Notes: generated by a model from the letters alone, not told the origin. Shown: positions 8,953-17,258, counted from the first letter of the stretch. The stretch: 64,000 nucleotides of DNA from 9FT-COMBO-48-23 sp963754385 (GCA_963754385.1 CAVWGE010000005.1:124001-188000); one strand, 5' to 3'. Made by a program: numbers and translations.

Positions 8953-9723
8953 ATGACAGCCCCTCGGACTTATCAAACAGAAGCTATCATTATAAAGCGA
9001 ATTAAGCTGGGCGAAGCCGATAGAATCCTTACCCTTTATACACCTGAGCTGGGCAAACTGAAAGCAGTAGCTAAAGGTACACGCCGTCCCCAAAGCAAGC
9101 TGGGCGGCCACGTAGAGCTTCTCACCCACAGCCGTTTGATGCTGGCTCGAGGTCGTAACCTCGACATCATAACTCAAGCCCAGACCATCGATAACTTTCT
9201 GCCTATAAAGGATGACCTGGAACGTATTTCGCGCGGCCTATACATCGCCGAACTGGTTGACTCCTTCACCGGCGAGCACATCGAAGACCGCCGCCTCTTT
9301 GACCTGGTGCTGGAAACCTTACAACAGCTGTCCCAGGCCGAGGATTACGAGCCTATTCTGCGCTACTTCGAACTTAACCTTCTCGACCATCTAGGCTATC
9401 GCCCCCAGCTACAGCAGTGCACGGAATGCAATTCAATTCTGAAGCCGGAGACCAATTTCTTCAGCCCCAGCCGGGGTGGCGTCCTGTGCCATGATTGCGG
9501 CTTTCACGAGCCGGTGGCTCGCCCCCTTTCCCTAAACGCCTTAAAGGTGCTGCGCCTGTGGCAGAACTGCGACTATGCCGCCGCCAGGCGGGTAAAAATA
9601 AATCCGGAACTAGCCACAGAGCTGGAACAGGTGATGCGGGAATACATCAAATACCTCCTTGAAAAGCAGCTCAAATCAACAGCCTGGCTGGATAAACTGA
9701 AAGGGACAATTCAGCCCAAATAG
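8953..9723 (+). CDS. recO: DNA repair protein RecO
   Basis: A 256-residue RecFOR pathway protein. The N-terminal OB fold is clear (YQTEAIIIKRIKLGEADRIL, split as YQTEAIIIKRI and GEADRILTLYTP), with AVAKGTRRPQSKLGG, then an all-helical domain with a zinc site at Cys156, Cys159, Cys179 and Cys182. The RecO and RecR neighbours suggest that this operon delivers the gap-repair arm. After its stop, 9724-9984 holds no recognisable gene or repeat. Confidence 0.93.
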   Translation: MTAPRTYQTEAIIIKRIKLGEADRILTLYTPELGKLKAVAKGTRRPQSKLGGHVELLTHSRLMLARGRNLDIITQAQTIDNFLPIKDDLERISRGLYIAELVDSFTGEHIEDRRLFDLVLETLQQLSQAEDYEPILRYFELNLLDHLGYRPQLQQCTECNSILKPETNFFSPSRGGVLCHDCGFHEPVARPLSLNALKVLRLWQNCDYAAARRVKINPELATELEQVMREYIKYLLEKQLKSTAWLDKLKGTIQPK

Positions 9724-9984
9724 AGCCATAATCCCATCTCCCTTGACAGTAAGAGTGTGGGCAGGCATTGGGAGGCCGCATTGGACAGATTCCGAACTCG
9801 TATTTGGGAAGAAACAACTTATCCCGGCTCTGCAGCAGCTCCTTATTTTTTTAAACAAAATGTCCTAATGTTGCGTCGAGGCAATTGAACCCATTGTCAG
9901 TTCCAGTCAGGGTCTGGCTGTCTGCGGATTAAATATAAGCAATCGCCCCTTAGTTCCATTTAGGCATTACTTATCAACTCTTAA

Positions 9985-11430
9985 CTAATCACTGAATATT
10001 TGCGTATATATAGGGTTTTCAAAAAACCCCGTTGATCCAATGCCAGTTCGTTTGAACCTAGGGTCTAGTATATTCTCCTTGTGCCCTGGAGAGTTCATCC
10101 ATGCTTCTACGACTGATGCTGAGCTATCATATCCCAGAGCAACATTTTCCCCAACAACAGATGCACCAAGAGTAGAAAAGATTTTTTCTGCCCTCTCATC
10201 AAAGCCCTCATGGCCAATACCTAATCCTTCTGTGAATGGTTTATTTAGTAGAGACTCTTGATGGCTATGCTCTCTTGCGAGACCACTAATAAACTCATTA
10301 AGTTCTAATGAGCCAAGTCCCTCAAGTTGCCTTCTTTCATTGACCAATTTAATTATGTTTAACTCTCTCTCAGATATTAGCGGCTCGTAAACGCGGAAGG
10401 CGGAGAGCATATGCAATGCATAATCTTTCAGAATATTGACTTCTGTTTCTGTAAGAGTATCTATGGGATATCCATAGTGCAGGTGCAATAAGCCTCCTTC
10501 CAAGTCGCAATCGATAAGAACCGATATCGTTTCTCCAATCTTGTCTTTGCATTCCCAACAGGTTAAGTCCCCAACGGTATAGCTATTTGCACTTATTAAG
10601 TCCTCATCGGCTAAATATACAAACATGTCGTTGAACCATTTGGCATTTCCAAGAAGACTGTGGTAATCGTAAACAAAACCCAAGTCAATCTCATCCTCCC
10701 ACTCCATATCTGGCTCTAGAACCACATTGAAACTGAGATGAGGGGCGTCTTCTCCACTTACGCTATCTATAAACCAGCTAGAAGGATATTCAACGCTGAA
10801 TTTGCCAATGGAGTCGGTAAAGACTGCGAAGGCTTCAACTGAAACGGGTTTTCGTTTAGGTGCAGATGTAATGAATGTATCATCTTCTGATACGGCTTGG
10901 TTTCCAGCCTTGTCTGTCGACTTCACCCTGAAGTGATAGCTTGTATTCGGCTCAAGGATACTCAAAGTTATGGAATGACTAGTGACTGGAGCCATATCCA
11001 AAGCCGAGGCTGAACCATATCCGGCGGTATCTCCATACTCAACTTGGCTAGTAGCTACTTCATTTGTTGTCCAGGTAATAACAGCGGTTGTCTCTGTTTG
11101 CGAAGCAACGACATTTGTGATTATAGGTGCTGTAACATCAGATACAGATAGTGGTTTTCCCGAGATTGCGTTGAATGCAAAAACACCTCCCCCGATCAAC
11201 AGCACAACAACGATTAGGGTAACGGAAACTATAAGCCATGAACTTGTCCTCCGTTGTTTTGTTTTAGCTTGACCATGCTGGTAATCCCTTTGCTGTTGTG
11301 GTTGTTGATAGCTTGGTGGAGGTTGGGGTTGTTGCACAGGCCAATTTAGTTGTGTTCCGCAATTACCGCAGAACCTCACACCAAAAGCAACCGGGGCACC
11401 ACAGTTAGGACATTGATACCGCTGCGGCAT
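9985..11430 (-). CDS. Zinc-ribbon, membrane-anchored protein with Fn3-like and CAP/SCP domains
   Basis: A 481-residue protein. A cytoplasmic zinc ribbon (Cys7, 10, 21, 24) is followed by a Gln/Pro-rich linker (31-55), one membrane helix (64-87), a fibronectin-III/purple-acid-phosphatase-N-like domain (about 97-190; SQVEYG, YHFRVKSTDKAGN), a region resembling PsbP-like lipoprotein folds (about 200-345), and a C-terminal CAP domain (about 360-481) with LVNERRQLEGL, VGENVALGY, AWMNSPGHKENIL. The CAP domain faces outside. CAP proteins of the YkwD type are often secreted, with unclear chemistry. It is monocistronic and transcribed towards recO. Domain calls are good; function unknown. Confidence 0.7.
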   Translation of the reverse strand: MPQRYQCPNCGAPVAFGVRFCGNCGTQLNWPVQQPQPPPSYQQPQQQRDYQHGQAKTKQRRTSSWLIVSVTLIVVVLLIGGGVFAFNAISGKPLSVSDVTAPIITNVVASQTETTAVITWTTNEVATSQVEYGDTAGYGSASALDMAPVTSHSITLSILEPNTSYHFRVKSTDKAGNQAVSEDDTFITSAPKRKPVSVEAFAVFTDSIGKFSVEYPSSWFIDSVSGEDAPHLSFNVVLEPDMEWEDEIDLGFVYDYHSLLGNAKWFNDMFVYLADEDLISANSYTVGDLTCWECKDKIGETISVLIDCDLEGGLLHLHYGYPIDTLTETEVNILKDYALHMLSAFRVYEPLISERELNIIKLVNERRQLEGLGSLELNEFISGLAREHSHQESLLNKPFTEGLGIGHEGFDERAEKIFSTLGASVVGENVALGYDSSASVVEAWMNSPGHKENILDPRFKRTGIGSTGFFENPIYTQIFSD

Positions 11431-11614
11431 CTCACCACTTCCTCATCAATATACCCAAGTTGCATTATGGACAATTCTCATCAGTTAGTCAATAGTATGA
11501 AATATAAAGGTAGTAAAATTGCACATCACGCTAGTATTGTACATAAGGCTCAAGTCAGATATTATTTATGTAAGAGACCTAATGTCTACACCAGATAGTC
11601 GAAAAGATAAATAA

Positions 11615-12286
11615 ATGGAACAGCGCAGTTCTAGACCGTTGAGCACTGATATTGAGTTGCTTGCACATGATCTACTTGACCAGCGAGAGCTACAGTTAGC
11701 CGAACGTCTTGCCCTTTTATTGGATGATGATAAATTTGATTCAGGTTCCCTAATTGAGGATATAATTCCTATCTATTGGGAACAGGTTGATGACAGGTTA
11801 CGTTCACTAGACCCCGATGCTATCTATAGGCCTCTATACTATATTCATTTATTTGGCTCTCTACGGGATTTTAGAGATAGTACACGGACCTACATGACTT
11901 TTTTAAGCGGCCATTTAGAGGGTTGTTTAATAAATCTAACACCGTCACCTCCCCGGTACCGCGGGACTCATAGGCCTTTCGGCGGATTGGTTGGGCAACT
12001 ACAGACGAGTGGCGTCCTTTCAACGGAGTTAGCTGACCAACTATGGAGGTTCAATGCGGCCTTCAATGTGCCGTCCAAACATTTCAGTGCCTATATACGT
12101 ACCCGCTGGCTGGATGAAAGGACATTCAGCGTCACGGAGACCGCTTACGCATTCATGCTCATGCGCACATTGTCCATAAAATTATTTGTCCTCTTAAAGG
12201 CCAATGGAGTCATCCTGCCACACGATTGGCCAGATTTCAAAAACGAATGGGTGTCATGGTCTCGTGAAATCAATTGTGACCCTTGA
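11615..12286 (+). CDS. Hypothetical protein, orphan
   Basis: A 223-residue soluble protein that I do not recognise. It is predicted mostly helical, with an acidic, Leu-rich N-terminus (LLAHDLLDQRELQLAERL), a PPRYRGTHRPFGG loop and a hydrophobic helix near residue 190. No signal peptide or catalytic motif is visible. The start has no clear Shine-Dalgarno. Base use is more AT-rich than in dnaX-recO, and it lies in the accessory stretch between the CAP gene and the palindrome region. Confidence 0.5.
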   Translation: MEQRSSRPLSTDIELLAHDLLDQRELQLAERLALLLDDDKFDSGSLIEDIIPIYWEQVDDRLRSLDPDAIYRPLYYIHLFGSLRDFRDSTRTYMTFLSGHLEGCLINLTPSPPRYRGTHRPFGGLVGQLQTSGVLSTELADQLWRFNAAFNVPSKHFSAYIRTRWLDERTFSVTETAYAFMLMRTLSIKLFVLLKANGVILPHDWPDFKNEWVSWSREINCDP

Positions 12287-12362
12287 CGTAAGCAACTCGC
12301 GTTAGAAATGTGTGCTCATGTTTCCGCAAATAGCGCCGGAAAGATTCGAACGTGACATCCAG

Positions 12363-12455
12363 GGTAATATTATTACCAGGAATTGAATCTGGATTAAGGC
12401 AAACAAAGGTAAACAGTTGAAGAATCTGAAGCTAAAGAAAGGTAATGATATTACC
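12363..12455. promoter_or_regulatory. Pair of 15-bp GGTAAT-N3-ATTACC palindromes
   Basis: Two near-identical perfect-arm palindromes, GGTAATATTATTACC at 12363-12377 and GGTAATGATATTACC at 12441-12455, have centres 78 bases apart. They lie in the 356-base gene-free gap between the orphan gene and the NUDIX gene. The arrangement suits a dimeric DNA-binding protein, but the binder is unknown. The rest of the gap holds a tRNA-3'-end-like stretch (12460-12487, minus) and one copy of a 28-bp direct repeat. Confidence 0.45.
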
Positions 12456-12584
12456 TTACTGGTAGGCCATACAGGATTCAAACCTGTGAGTCTTGGGTAG
12501 GTCAGAGTTCCGCGCCTAATTGCACCGCAGCAGCAACACATTATAATAATGGTACACGCATAAACAACTTGAGGAGGTGTCTCT

Positions 12585-12612
12585 TACGTGTCACCCGCCT
12601 ACGGGTGGCCGC
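12585..12612 (+). repeat. 28-bp direct repeat, left copy, before the NUDIX gene
   Basis: This copy starts TACGTGTCACCCGCCT and contains the small hairpin CACCCGCctacGGGTG. It matches 24 of 28 bases with the copy at 13076-13103, so the NUDIX gene is bracketed by direct repeats. Confidence 0.5.
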
Positions 12613-12642
12613 TCTGTAGGGGTCATCGGTTGATATGTTATC

Positions 12643-13059
12643 ATGCGTTTGACAGAGGTCACCACTTTACGGCATGAGCTAAGGCAGATGAACGGTAAAC
12701 ATCTACGAAAAAGAGGCGATGCAGTTGTGATTAGACATGGCAAAGTCCTATTGGTTAAGGATAAGGGAGCACACCGCTGGTCTCTCCCGGGTGGAGGGGT
12801 GCGTAAGGGCGAACGTTCATATCAGGCTGCTGCCAGAGAATTGTATGAGGAGACAAGATTGAGATCGAGAAAGACAACCTGGTTAGGCTCATTTAAAAGT
12901 CCAGTAACTGATCATAGAGCATATCTAATTGAAGCCGAGGGCCACGTACACCTCAAAAAGGGAGGTGAGCTTAAAGCATATATGTGGTGGGACATGAAAA
13001 GTCCAGTTGACGTGTTTGGACACGTTAAGGTAATCTTAGGTTACTACCGAAAGCATTAA
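12643..13059 (+). CDS. NUDIX hydrolase
   Basis: A 138-residue pyrophosphohydrolase-type protein. The Nudix box runs from about residue 51 to 73 (GGVRKGE, then RELYEETRL); the usual Gly of the EExG part is replaced by Arg. The preceding GDAVVIRHGKVLLVK and WSLPGGG strands are typical. The substrate cannot be read from the sequence. No good Shine-Dalgarno precedes 12643; a second ATG at 12688 with AAGG nearby may be the true start. It is flanked by the 28-bp direct repeats at 12585 and 13076, which suggests acquisition as a unit. Confidence 0.8.
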   Translation: MRLTEVTTLRHELRQMNGKHLRKRGDAVVIRHGKVLLVKDKGAHRWSLPGGGVRKGERSYQAAARELYEETRLRSRKTTWLGSFKSPVTDHRAYLIEAEGHVHLKKGGELKAYMWWDMKSPVDVFGHVKVILGYYRKH

Positions 13060-13075
13060 GAACAGACTATATTTC

Positions 13076-13103
13076 TACGTGTCACACGCCTGCGGCTGAC
13101 CGC
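13076..13103 (+). repeat. 28-bp direct repeat, right copy, after the NUDIX gene
   Basis: Starts TACGTGTCACACGCCT. It differs from the left copy at four positions; one of the changes breaks the perfect hairpin of the left copy. Confidence 0.5.
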
Positions 13104-13120
13104 CTATCAAGTCAAACTGG

Positions 13121-13363
13121 TTAAACTTTAGATGCCTTCCGGATTTGCTGATAAATATGCAAACCTAGCAGCACTATAAACGGAATCAACAGGTTGTTAT
13201 GAATATTAAAGGCTAAGTTTTTAGTTAGTAATCCGAATGTCAGATGCTCGACAACCCTGTATTCCGTAATACCGAAGCCGGTAAGAAGATAAAGCACTAT
13301 TACAGCCAGCAGCAGCCAATGCACTATCTGCCTGGCTAAATTCTCTTTCAATATGTTTTTCAT
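13121..13363 (-). CDS. Small two-helix membrane protein, cytochrome b-like
   Basis: An 80-residue protein with two membrane helices (about 13-30 and 56-72). Histidines lie near helix ends (IVHWLLLA, FNIHNNLL, LLGLHIY), a pattern expected for b-haem ligation in cytochrome b561/YedZ-like proteins. Its ATG overlaps the stop of the molybdopterin protein gene by four bases, so the two products are probably made together. Inference: it is the membrane electron-transfer partner of that oxidoreductase. Haem binding is not proven by the sequence. Confidence 0.6.
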   Translation of the reverse strand: MKNILKENLARQIVHWLLLAVIVLYLLTGFGITEYRVVEHLTFGLLTKNLAFNIHNNLLIPFIVLLGLHIYQQIRKASKV

Positions 13364-14013
13364 CTTTCGAAGAAGTCTTCGTCAAGGTCACCGCTGTTGG
13401 AGTAGCCTCTCTGTTCCCAATAGCCTTTATAATTAACGTCGTCGGACAGCTCGATTTCCGTTATCCACTTTATCCACTTATATCCCCACTTGCTCTCGGC
13501 TACGAGCTCAAAAGGAAAACCCCTTTCCGGGGGAATAGTAACACCGTTCATCATGTAGGCGATTAGTATGTCATTGTTCATTATGTAATCAACGGGCAAA
13601 GAAGTCGTGTACCCGTCATAGGCGTGAAATATGACCACCTTGGCATCTGGCAATGGTTTTGCTTCGGCAAGCAAATCCTTGACCAGCAAACCATTCCATA
13701 GAATGGTAACACTCCAGCCCTCCACACAATCCAGCCTTACCACCTTCTCATAGCTTTGGTGGTTGTTAATGACTTCGTCATAAGCATATGCCTTGGGATT
13801 CCCCACAAGCCCAGAGATTTTGAGCCTGTAGCTTTCTATATCCACCTGCTGAGGCCCTTTTATGGAATTCTCCCTGAAATCATTTATCGAGGAAAGCTTT
13901 TCGCCCTGATAATCTCTGACTTCTACCGGTTTCAGTTCGTTGGTCTTGTCCATAGTCCCATCTCCTGTGCAGCCGCTCCCGGCGGTCAAAACCGCCAGAA
14001 TAACGGCGAGCAA
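13360..14013 (-). CDS. Molybdopterin-dependent oxidoreductase, sulfite oxidase/YedY fold, lipoprotein
   Basis: A roughly 217-residue extracytoplasmic protein. A signal peptide ends in a lipobox-like TAGSGC (Cys15). The fold signature is the molybdenum-ligand segment VVRLDCVEGWSV (Cys96), followed by AYDGYTTSLP, MNGVTIPPERGFPFEL and a WGYKWIKWI motif, all typical of the oxidoreductase molybdopterin-binding domain. The start is uncertain: the marked TTG gives a short signal peptide, while GAGGAGGAGAT lies 32 bases upstream of it and the intervening in-frame codons (VKRTFGIVI) would extend a good signal peptide but start at an unusual GTT. The electron path probably runs to the cytochrome-like neighbours. 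Confidence 0.85.
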   Translation of the reverse strand: MLAVILAVLTAGSGCTGDGTMDKTNELKPVEVRDYQGEKLSSINDFRENSIKGPQQVDIESYRLKISGLVGNPKAYAYDEVINNHQSYEKVVRLDCVEGWSVTILWNGLLVKDLLAEAKPLPDAKVVIFHAYDGYTTSLPVDYIMNNDILIAYMMNGVTIPPERGFPFELVAESKWGYKWIKWITEIELSDDVNYKGYWEQRGYSNSGDLDEDFFER

Positions 14014-14075
14014 AATAACTATACCAAACGTTCTTTTAACTTATCTCCTCCTCATCTCAAATGCAGAATGTGAGC

Positions 14076-14327
14076 CTATCGGAATGGCACACCAAAGAAG
14101 GCAATCGCCAAAAAAGCGTGAACGACCACCGATGGCAAGAGCACCCACCAGATATAGCAATGATATTTGTAGAAGTGCTTGTAGGCGGAGCGCTTCATAA
14201 GCCCGCCAGCCCATCTGCTGCCCGGGAGACACCGGCAGGAAAAGAATATCAGGGCAACGGCAACCAGATTGATAATGCCCAAGCTGAATATCAATTTGAC
14301 GACTACTATCGATTGAAAGATTCCCAT
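14076..14327 (-). CDS. Small membrane protein, candidate haem-binding partner
   Basis: An 83-residue protein with two membrane helices (about 8-29 and 58-79). The loop and second helix carry KHFYKYHCYIWW and VVVHAFLAI, giving several histidines placed as possible haem ligands. GGAGG stands nine bases before the ATG. It lies between the DOMON lipoprotein and the molybdopterin protein in one leftward operon. I infer a cytochrome b-like electron carrier; no family name can be given with confidence. Confidence 0.5.
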   Translation of the reverse strand: MGIFQSIVVVKLIFSLGIINLVAVALIFFSCRCLPGSRWAGGLMKRSAYKHFYKYHCYIWWVLLPSVVVHAFLAIAFFGVPFR

Positions 14328-14357
14328 TATCTATACCTCCAAGACCATATGCGCGGG

Positions 14358-15005
14358 CTAAAGGTCTAGCTCTCCAATTCCGCGGTTGACATGCTTTATT
14401 GTCAACTGGTCATCCGAACCATACGACCAAATGATTTTGTTACTACCCACGGAGAATGGGCGATCGTACTTATCGCCGGTATCTAACAGGCGTTTGAACT
14501 CAATGGTGGTATATCCACCCATCTCTTTACCACCGAATTCAAGGATATCGTTAGTACCGCCAAGTTCAGTGTCCGGAGGATGCGGACCAAAGTCGCCGGT
14601 AGAATAAAGGTCATAAACGGTGGCTTTGCCATCGCTGACAAAGCCCAACACCATGTCGGCATCCTTCATCGTTGTCCCCGGTTGTGTACCAACGGCCAAC
14701 CAGCCGCTAGTCTTAGCTTTCATGCCAATGTATATGTAATTTCCGTCACTAGTCCAGTGTATTTCATAATCGCCATAAGCAGCTACCTTGGTATATTCTC
14801 CATCGCTGATAATACCGTCAGCCGACCATTCGGCCGGCTGTGGTGCTGAGGAAATAGGCGGCGTCTGCGGTGACGCCGGCGGTGGCTCTGAGGGTACTTG
14901 TGGCGGTGAACAAGCTGCACCCAAGACAAATAGCAGCAAGAGCACGACAAACCCGGTCAATAGACACCTTAGCAATCTGTCACCATGTGCCTGGCTGGAA
15001 CTCAT
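14358..15005 (-). CDS. DOMON-domain lipoprotein
   Basis: A 215-residue exported protein. Residues 10-32 form a lipoprotein signal (LLLLFVLGAAC, Cys32), then a Pro/Ser-rich linker (33-55), then a DOMON-like beta sandwich (about 58-215): DGEYTKVAAYGDYEIHWTSD is its first part (read as DGEYTKVAAY and YEIHWTSDG), with WLAVGTQPGTTMKDADMVLG and TTIEFKRLLDTGD. DOMON domains bind haem or sugar; the neighbouring membrane and molybdenum proteins favour haem. ATG at 15005 with GGAGG before it is preferred to the longer frame. The start overlaps the CoA-binding protein's stop by ATGA. Confidence 0.8.
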   Translation of the reverse strand: MSSSQAHGDRLLRCLLTGFVVLLLLFVLGAACSPPQVPSEPPPASPQTPPISSAPQPAEWSADGIISDGEYTKVAAYGDYEIHWTSDGNYIYIGMKAKTSGWLAVGTQPGTTMKDADMVLGFVSDGKATVYDLYSTGDFGPHPPDTELGGTNDILEFGGKEMGGYTTIEFKRLLDTGDKYDRPFSVGSNKIIWSYGSDDQLTIKHVNRGIGELDL

Positions 15006-15418
15006 CTCAACCTCCTTTTTCTCCGCCTCATGAGGCTTATATGCTGCTTGCGCATGCACTTATCCATGACTACTAAGAGACCGGCATCCCTGGCTCTGGC
15101 TGCTGCTTCCTCATTAATCACCCCTTCCTGCATCCAAATCGCCTTAGCTCCTATCTTTATCGCCTCCTCAACAACTGGCATCACTGCTTCCGACCTTCGG
15201 AATATGTCCACTACCTCGACTTTTTCAGGAATCGAACTGAGGTTGGGGTAGCAAGTCATGCCTAGAATCTCATGTTCATTGGGATTGACCGGAATCACAT
15301 TGTAGCCATGCTCAGAAAGGTATCTAAGCACTATAAAACTGGGGTGCTCTGGATTAGATGATGCACCGACAACAGCGACTGTTCGATATTCCTTTAATAT
15401 CTTTTCTTCCAGCGTCAT
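15002..15418 (-). CDS. CoA-binding domain protein (YccU type)
   Basis: A 138-residue single Rossmann domain with VAVVGASSNPEHPSFIV, GYNVIPVNPNEHEILG, YPNLSSIP, VDIFRRSEAV and AIWMQEGV, the signature of small CoA-binding proteins related to succinyl-CoA synthetase alpha. The C-terminus is strongly basic (RRRKRRLR). Its cellular role is not established in the family. It is coupled by ATGA overlap to the DOMON gene and follows the PfpI gene by three bases. Confidence 0.88.
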   Translation of the reverse strand: MTLEEKILKEYRTVAVVGASSNPEHPSFIVLRYLSEHGYNVIPVNPNEHEILGMTCYPNLSSIPEKVEVVDIFRRSEAVMPVVEEAIKIGAKAIWMQEGVINEEAAARARDAGLLVVMDKCMRKQHISLMRRRKRRLR

Positions 15419-15421
15419 AGC

Positions 15422-15946
15422 TCAGCCGCCAAGGGCTTGAATTATGGCTCTATTAAACATCGGTATATCAGATGGCTTGCGAGAGGTGATAAGATTCCTA
15501 TCCCTGACTACAGGCTCATCAACCCATTTAGCACCGGCGTTCTTGAGGTCTATTGCTACCGAAGGCCACGAAGTAACACGGCGTCCTCTGACGACATCGG
15601 CTGAAATCAGCAGTTGCGGTCCATGACAAATAGCAGCCACAACCCTGCCCAAATCGTGTACCCTTTTCACCAGGTCAATCATAGGCTGGTGCAGCCGCAT
15701 CTTATCGGGCGCATAGCCACCGGGAATTATAATAGCATCGAAATCCTCAGCCCTGACCTTATCGGCATCGATGTCGACCTTTATAGTCGCCTTGCCTCTC
15801 TTGCCCTTATAGCTCATCTGGGAGCCGCTGCCGATGACGAACACCTGGGCGCCTGCTTTCTTCATCTCCTTCAGTGGCTCGGTTAGTTCGGAATCCTCAA
15901 AATCCTGTTCCGCTAATACGGCAACAATCTTTCCCTTCAGCGACAT
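15422..15946 (-). CDS. DJ-1/PfpI family protein
   Basis: A 174-residue class I glutamine amidotransferase-like protein. It shows VAVLAEQDFEDSEL (the conserved Glu), AIIIPGGYAPD, and the nucleophile elbow VAAICHGPQLL with its Cys-His pair, then RGRRVTSWPS. Members act as stress proteases, deglycases or chaperones; which applies here is unknown. It lies in the leftward stress-related run, upstream of the CoA-binding gene. Confidence 0.92.
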   Translation of the reverse strand: MSLKGKIVAVLAEQDFEDSELTEPLKEMKKAGAQVFVIGSGSQMSYKGKRGKATIKVDIDADKVRAEDFDAIIIPGGYAPDKMRLHQPMIDLVKRVHDLGRVVAAICHGPQLLISADVVRGRRVTSWPSVAIDLKNAGAKWVDEPVVRDRNLITSRKPSDIPMFNRAIIQALGG

Positions 15947-15972
15947 AGCTGTCCTCCTTTCCCCAGCCGAAG

Positions 15973-16323
15973 CTATATCTCTATCAGTATCTTATCGCCT
16001 TCGACTTTCACTTTATAGGTATCGAGCGGCCTGGGCCCCTTAAGTGTCTTGCCTACCGCGGAAAGAAGCCCTGAGCCCTTTAGCCAGCGAACAACATGCC
16101 CGTCGGTAAGGTCAAACCGAGAACCATGCAGAGGACAAGTAACTACAGTTCCTTCTAAAATGCCCCGTGACAAATTCCCCCCAAAATGAGGGCATCGGCC
16201 GGTAGTAGCATAGTATTTGTCCTTAATCTTGGCCAGAAGGATTTTTTTGCCCTGAATCTCGACCTCCTTCATCATCCCATCTTTGAACTCGCCAGTCTTG
16301 CCTGCTTCAACAAAAGTACCCAT
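15973..16323 (-). CDS. Rieske [2Fe-2S] ferredoxin
   Basis: A 116-residue single Rieske domain. The cluster motifs are CPHFGG (Cys44, His46) and CPLHGS (Cys63, His66). It has no signal peptide or membrane anchor, so it is a soluble cytoplasmic electron carrier, like NirD or dioxygenase ferredoxins. Between the ferritin-like gene and pfpI in the leftward run; its redox partner is not obvious. Confidence 0.93.
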   Translation of the reverse strand: MGTFVEAGKTGEFKDGMMKEVEIQGKKILLAKIKDKYYATTGRCPHFGGNLSRGILEGTVVTCPLHGSRFDLTDGHVVRWLKGSGLLSAVGKTLKGPRPLDTYKVKVEGDKILIEI

Positions 16324-16391
16324 ACTGCACCTCCAATATTATGATTTCAATGATTAAATTAGATTACGACAATCTATCGCTGTAATCCTCG

Positions 16392-17231
16392 TTACTTCTC
16401 GACTTCCTTCAGCAGGTCAGTGAACACATCGACGTGATAGATTTCGTGGTCCCGTATCCGCCTGAGCAGCTTTTTCAGGTCGGGCGCGGTGACTTCTTTC
16501 GCAGACTGGTCATATTTGGCGGCTACTTCCTTTTCTATTTTGATGTCAGCACGCAACATATCGCCCATCTTGGTCGCTTTATCGAGCTTAGCATACTCCA
16601 GCCTGGGATTCGCCTTACCGCTGACCATCTCTTCAGCCAGCCAGCCCATGTGCTGCATCTCGTTTATCGCCTGGTCCTCCATCTCTTCTTTCATCTCTTC
16701 GTTAGTCGCCATATAGGAATGCAGCAAATACTGAAGGATGACCGTATATTCATGTTCAATACCCCAGTTAAGAATCTCAGTCACCTTGTCCTTGCGGCTC
16801 CCTCGCAGGTCTTTAGCACCTTCCTTCTTTGCTTTGCCCACGAAATGGACGAAGTCACCGTGATGAGACTCTTCGTCAGACAATATGCGTTTCAGCAACC
16901 GCTTTATCTTGCGGTCACCGATAGCCTCAATGTGCTTTTTATACATAGTTATGGCATCCTCTTCCAGCAGCACATCGTTCTTCATCCAATCGGGCACCGA
17001 CTTGCCACCCATGCGCATATTGCCTCTTTTCATACTGGGTTTGCCGCCCAATTCAACGATGGTCTCAGCCAGCCAATCAAGATGGCGCATCTCCTCCCGG
17101 GCAAGGGCTTCAATCTCGCAAGCCATCTCGCCTTCACCCATAGCATAGGCATGGGTCAGGTACTGGATGATAGCGCCGTGCTCACCCTCGAGGTCTTGAT
17201 TCAGTAAAGCGATGATTTCTTCCTTTTTCAT
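16392..17231 (-). CDS. Tandem ferritin-like (bacterioferritin-type) protein
   Basis: A 279-residue protein made of two similar ferritin-like four-helix domains. The first carries LEGEHGAIIQYLTHAY, EEMRHLDWLAE and DEESHHGDFVHF; the second carries IEHEYTVILQYLLHSY, NEMQHMGWLAEEM and RDHEIYHVDVF. Each domain keeps the E...ExxH pairs for a diiron centre. A GGAGGAAAG precedes the ATG at 17231. This layout suggests iron storage or peroxide/oxygen reduction, which fits the neighbouring rubrerythrins. The gap behind it holds a hairpin repeat. Confidence 0.82.
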   Translation of the reverse strand: MKKEEIIALLNQDLEGEHGAIIQYLTHAYAMGEGEMACEIEALAREEMRHLDWLAETIVELGGKPSMKRGNMRMGGKSVPDWMKNDVLLEEDAITMYKKHIEAIGDRKIKRLLKRILSDEESHHGDFVHFVGKAKKEGAKDLRGSRKDKVTEILNWGIEHEYTVILQYLLHSYMATNEEMKEEMEDQAINEMQHMGWLAEEMVSGKANPRLEYAKLDKATKMGDMLRADIKIEKEVAAKYDQSAKEVTAPDLKKLLRRIRDHEIYHVDVFTDLLKEVEK

Positions 17232-17258
17232 CTTTCCTCCGAAATTGTTTATTTTCAC

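Noticed and set aside
12460..12540. tRNA gene on the minus strand
   Set aside because: The T-arm, 3' acceptor half and CCA are present, but the 5' acceptor half does not pair and the anticodon stem is broken. It is kept only as a possible remnant.
16434..17207. 257-codon plus-strand frame opposite the tandem ferritin gene
   Set aside because: The ferritin gene on the other strand has clear motifs and a ribosome site; this frame lacks both and shows no family signature.
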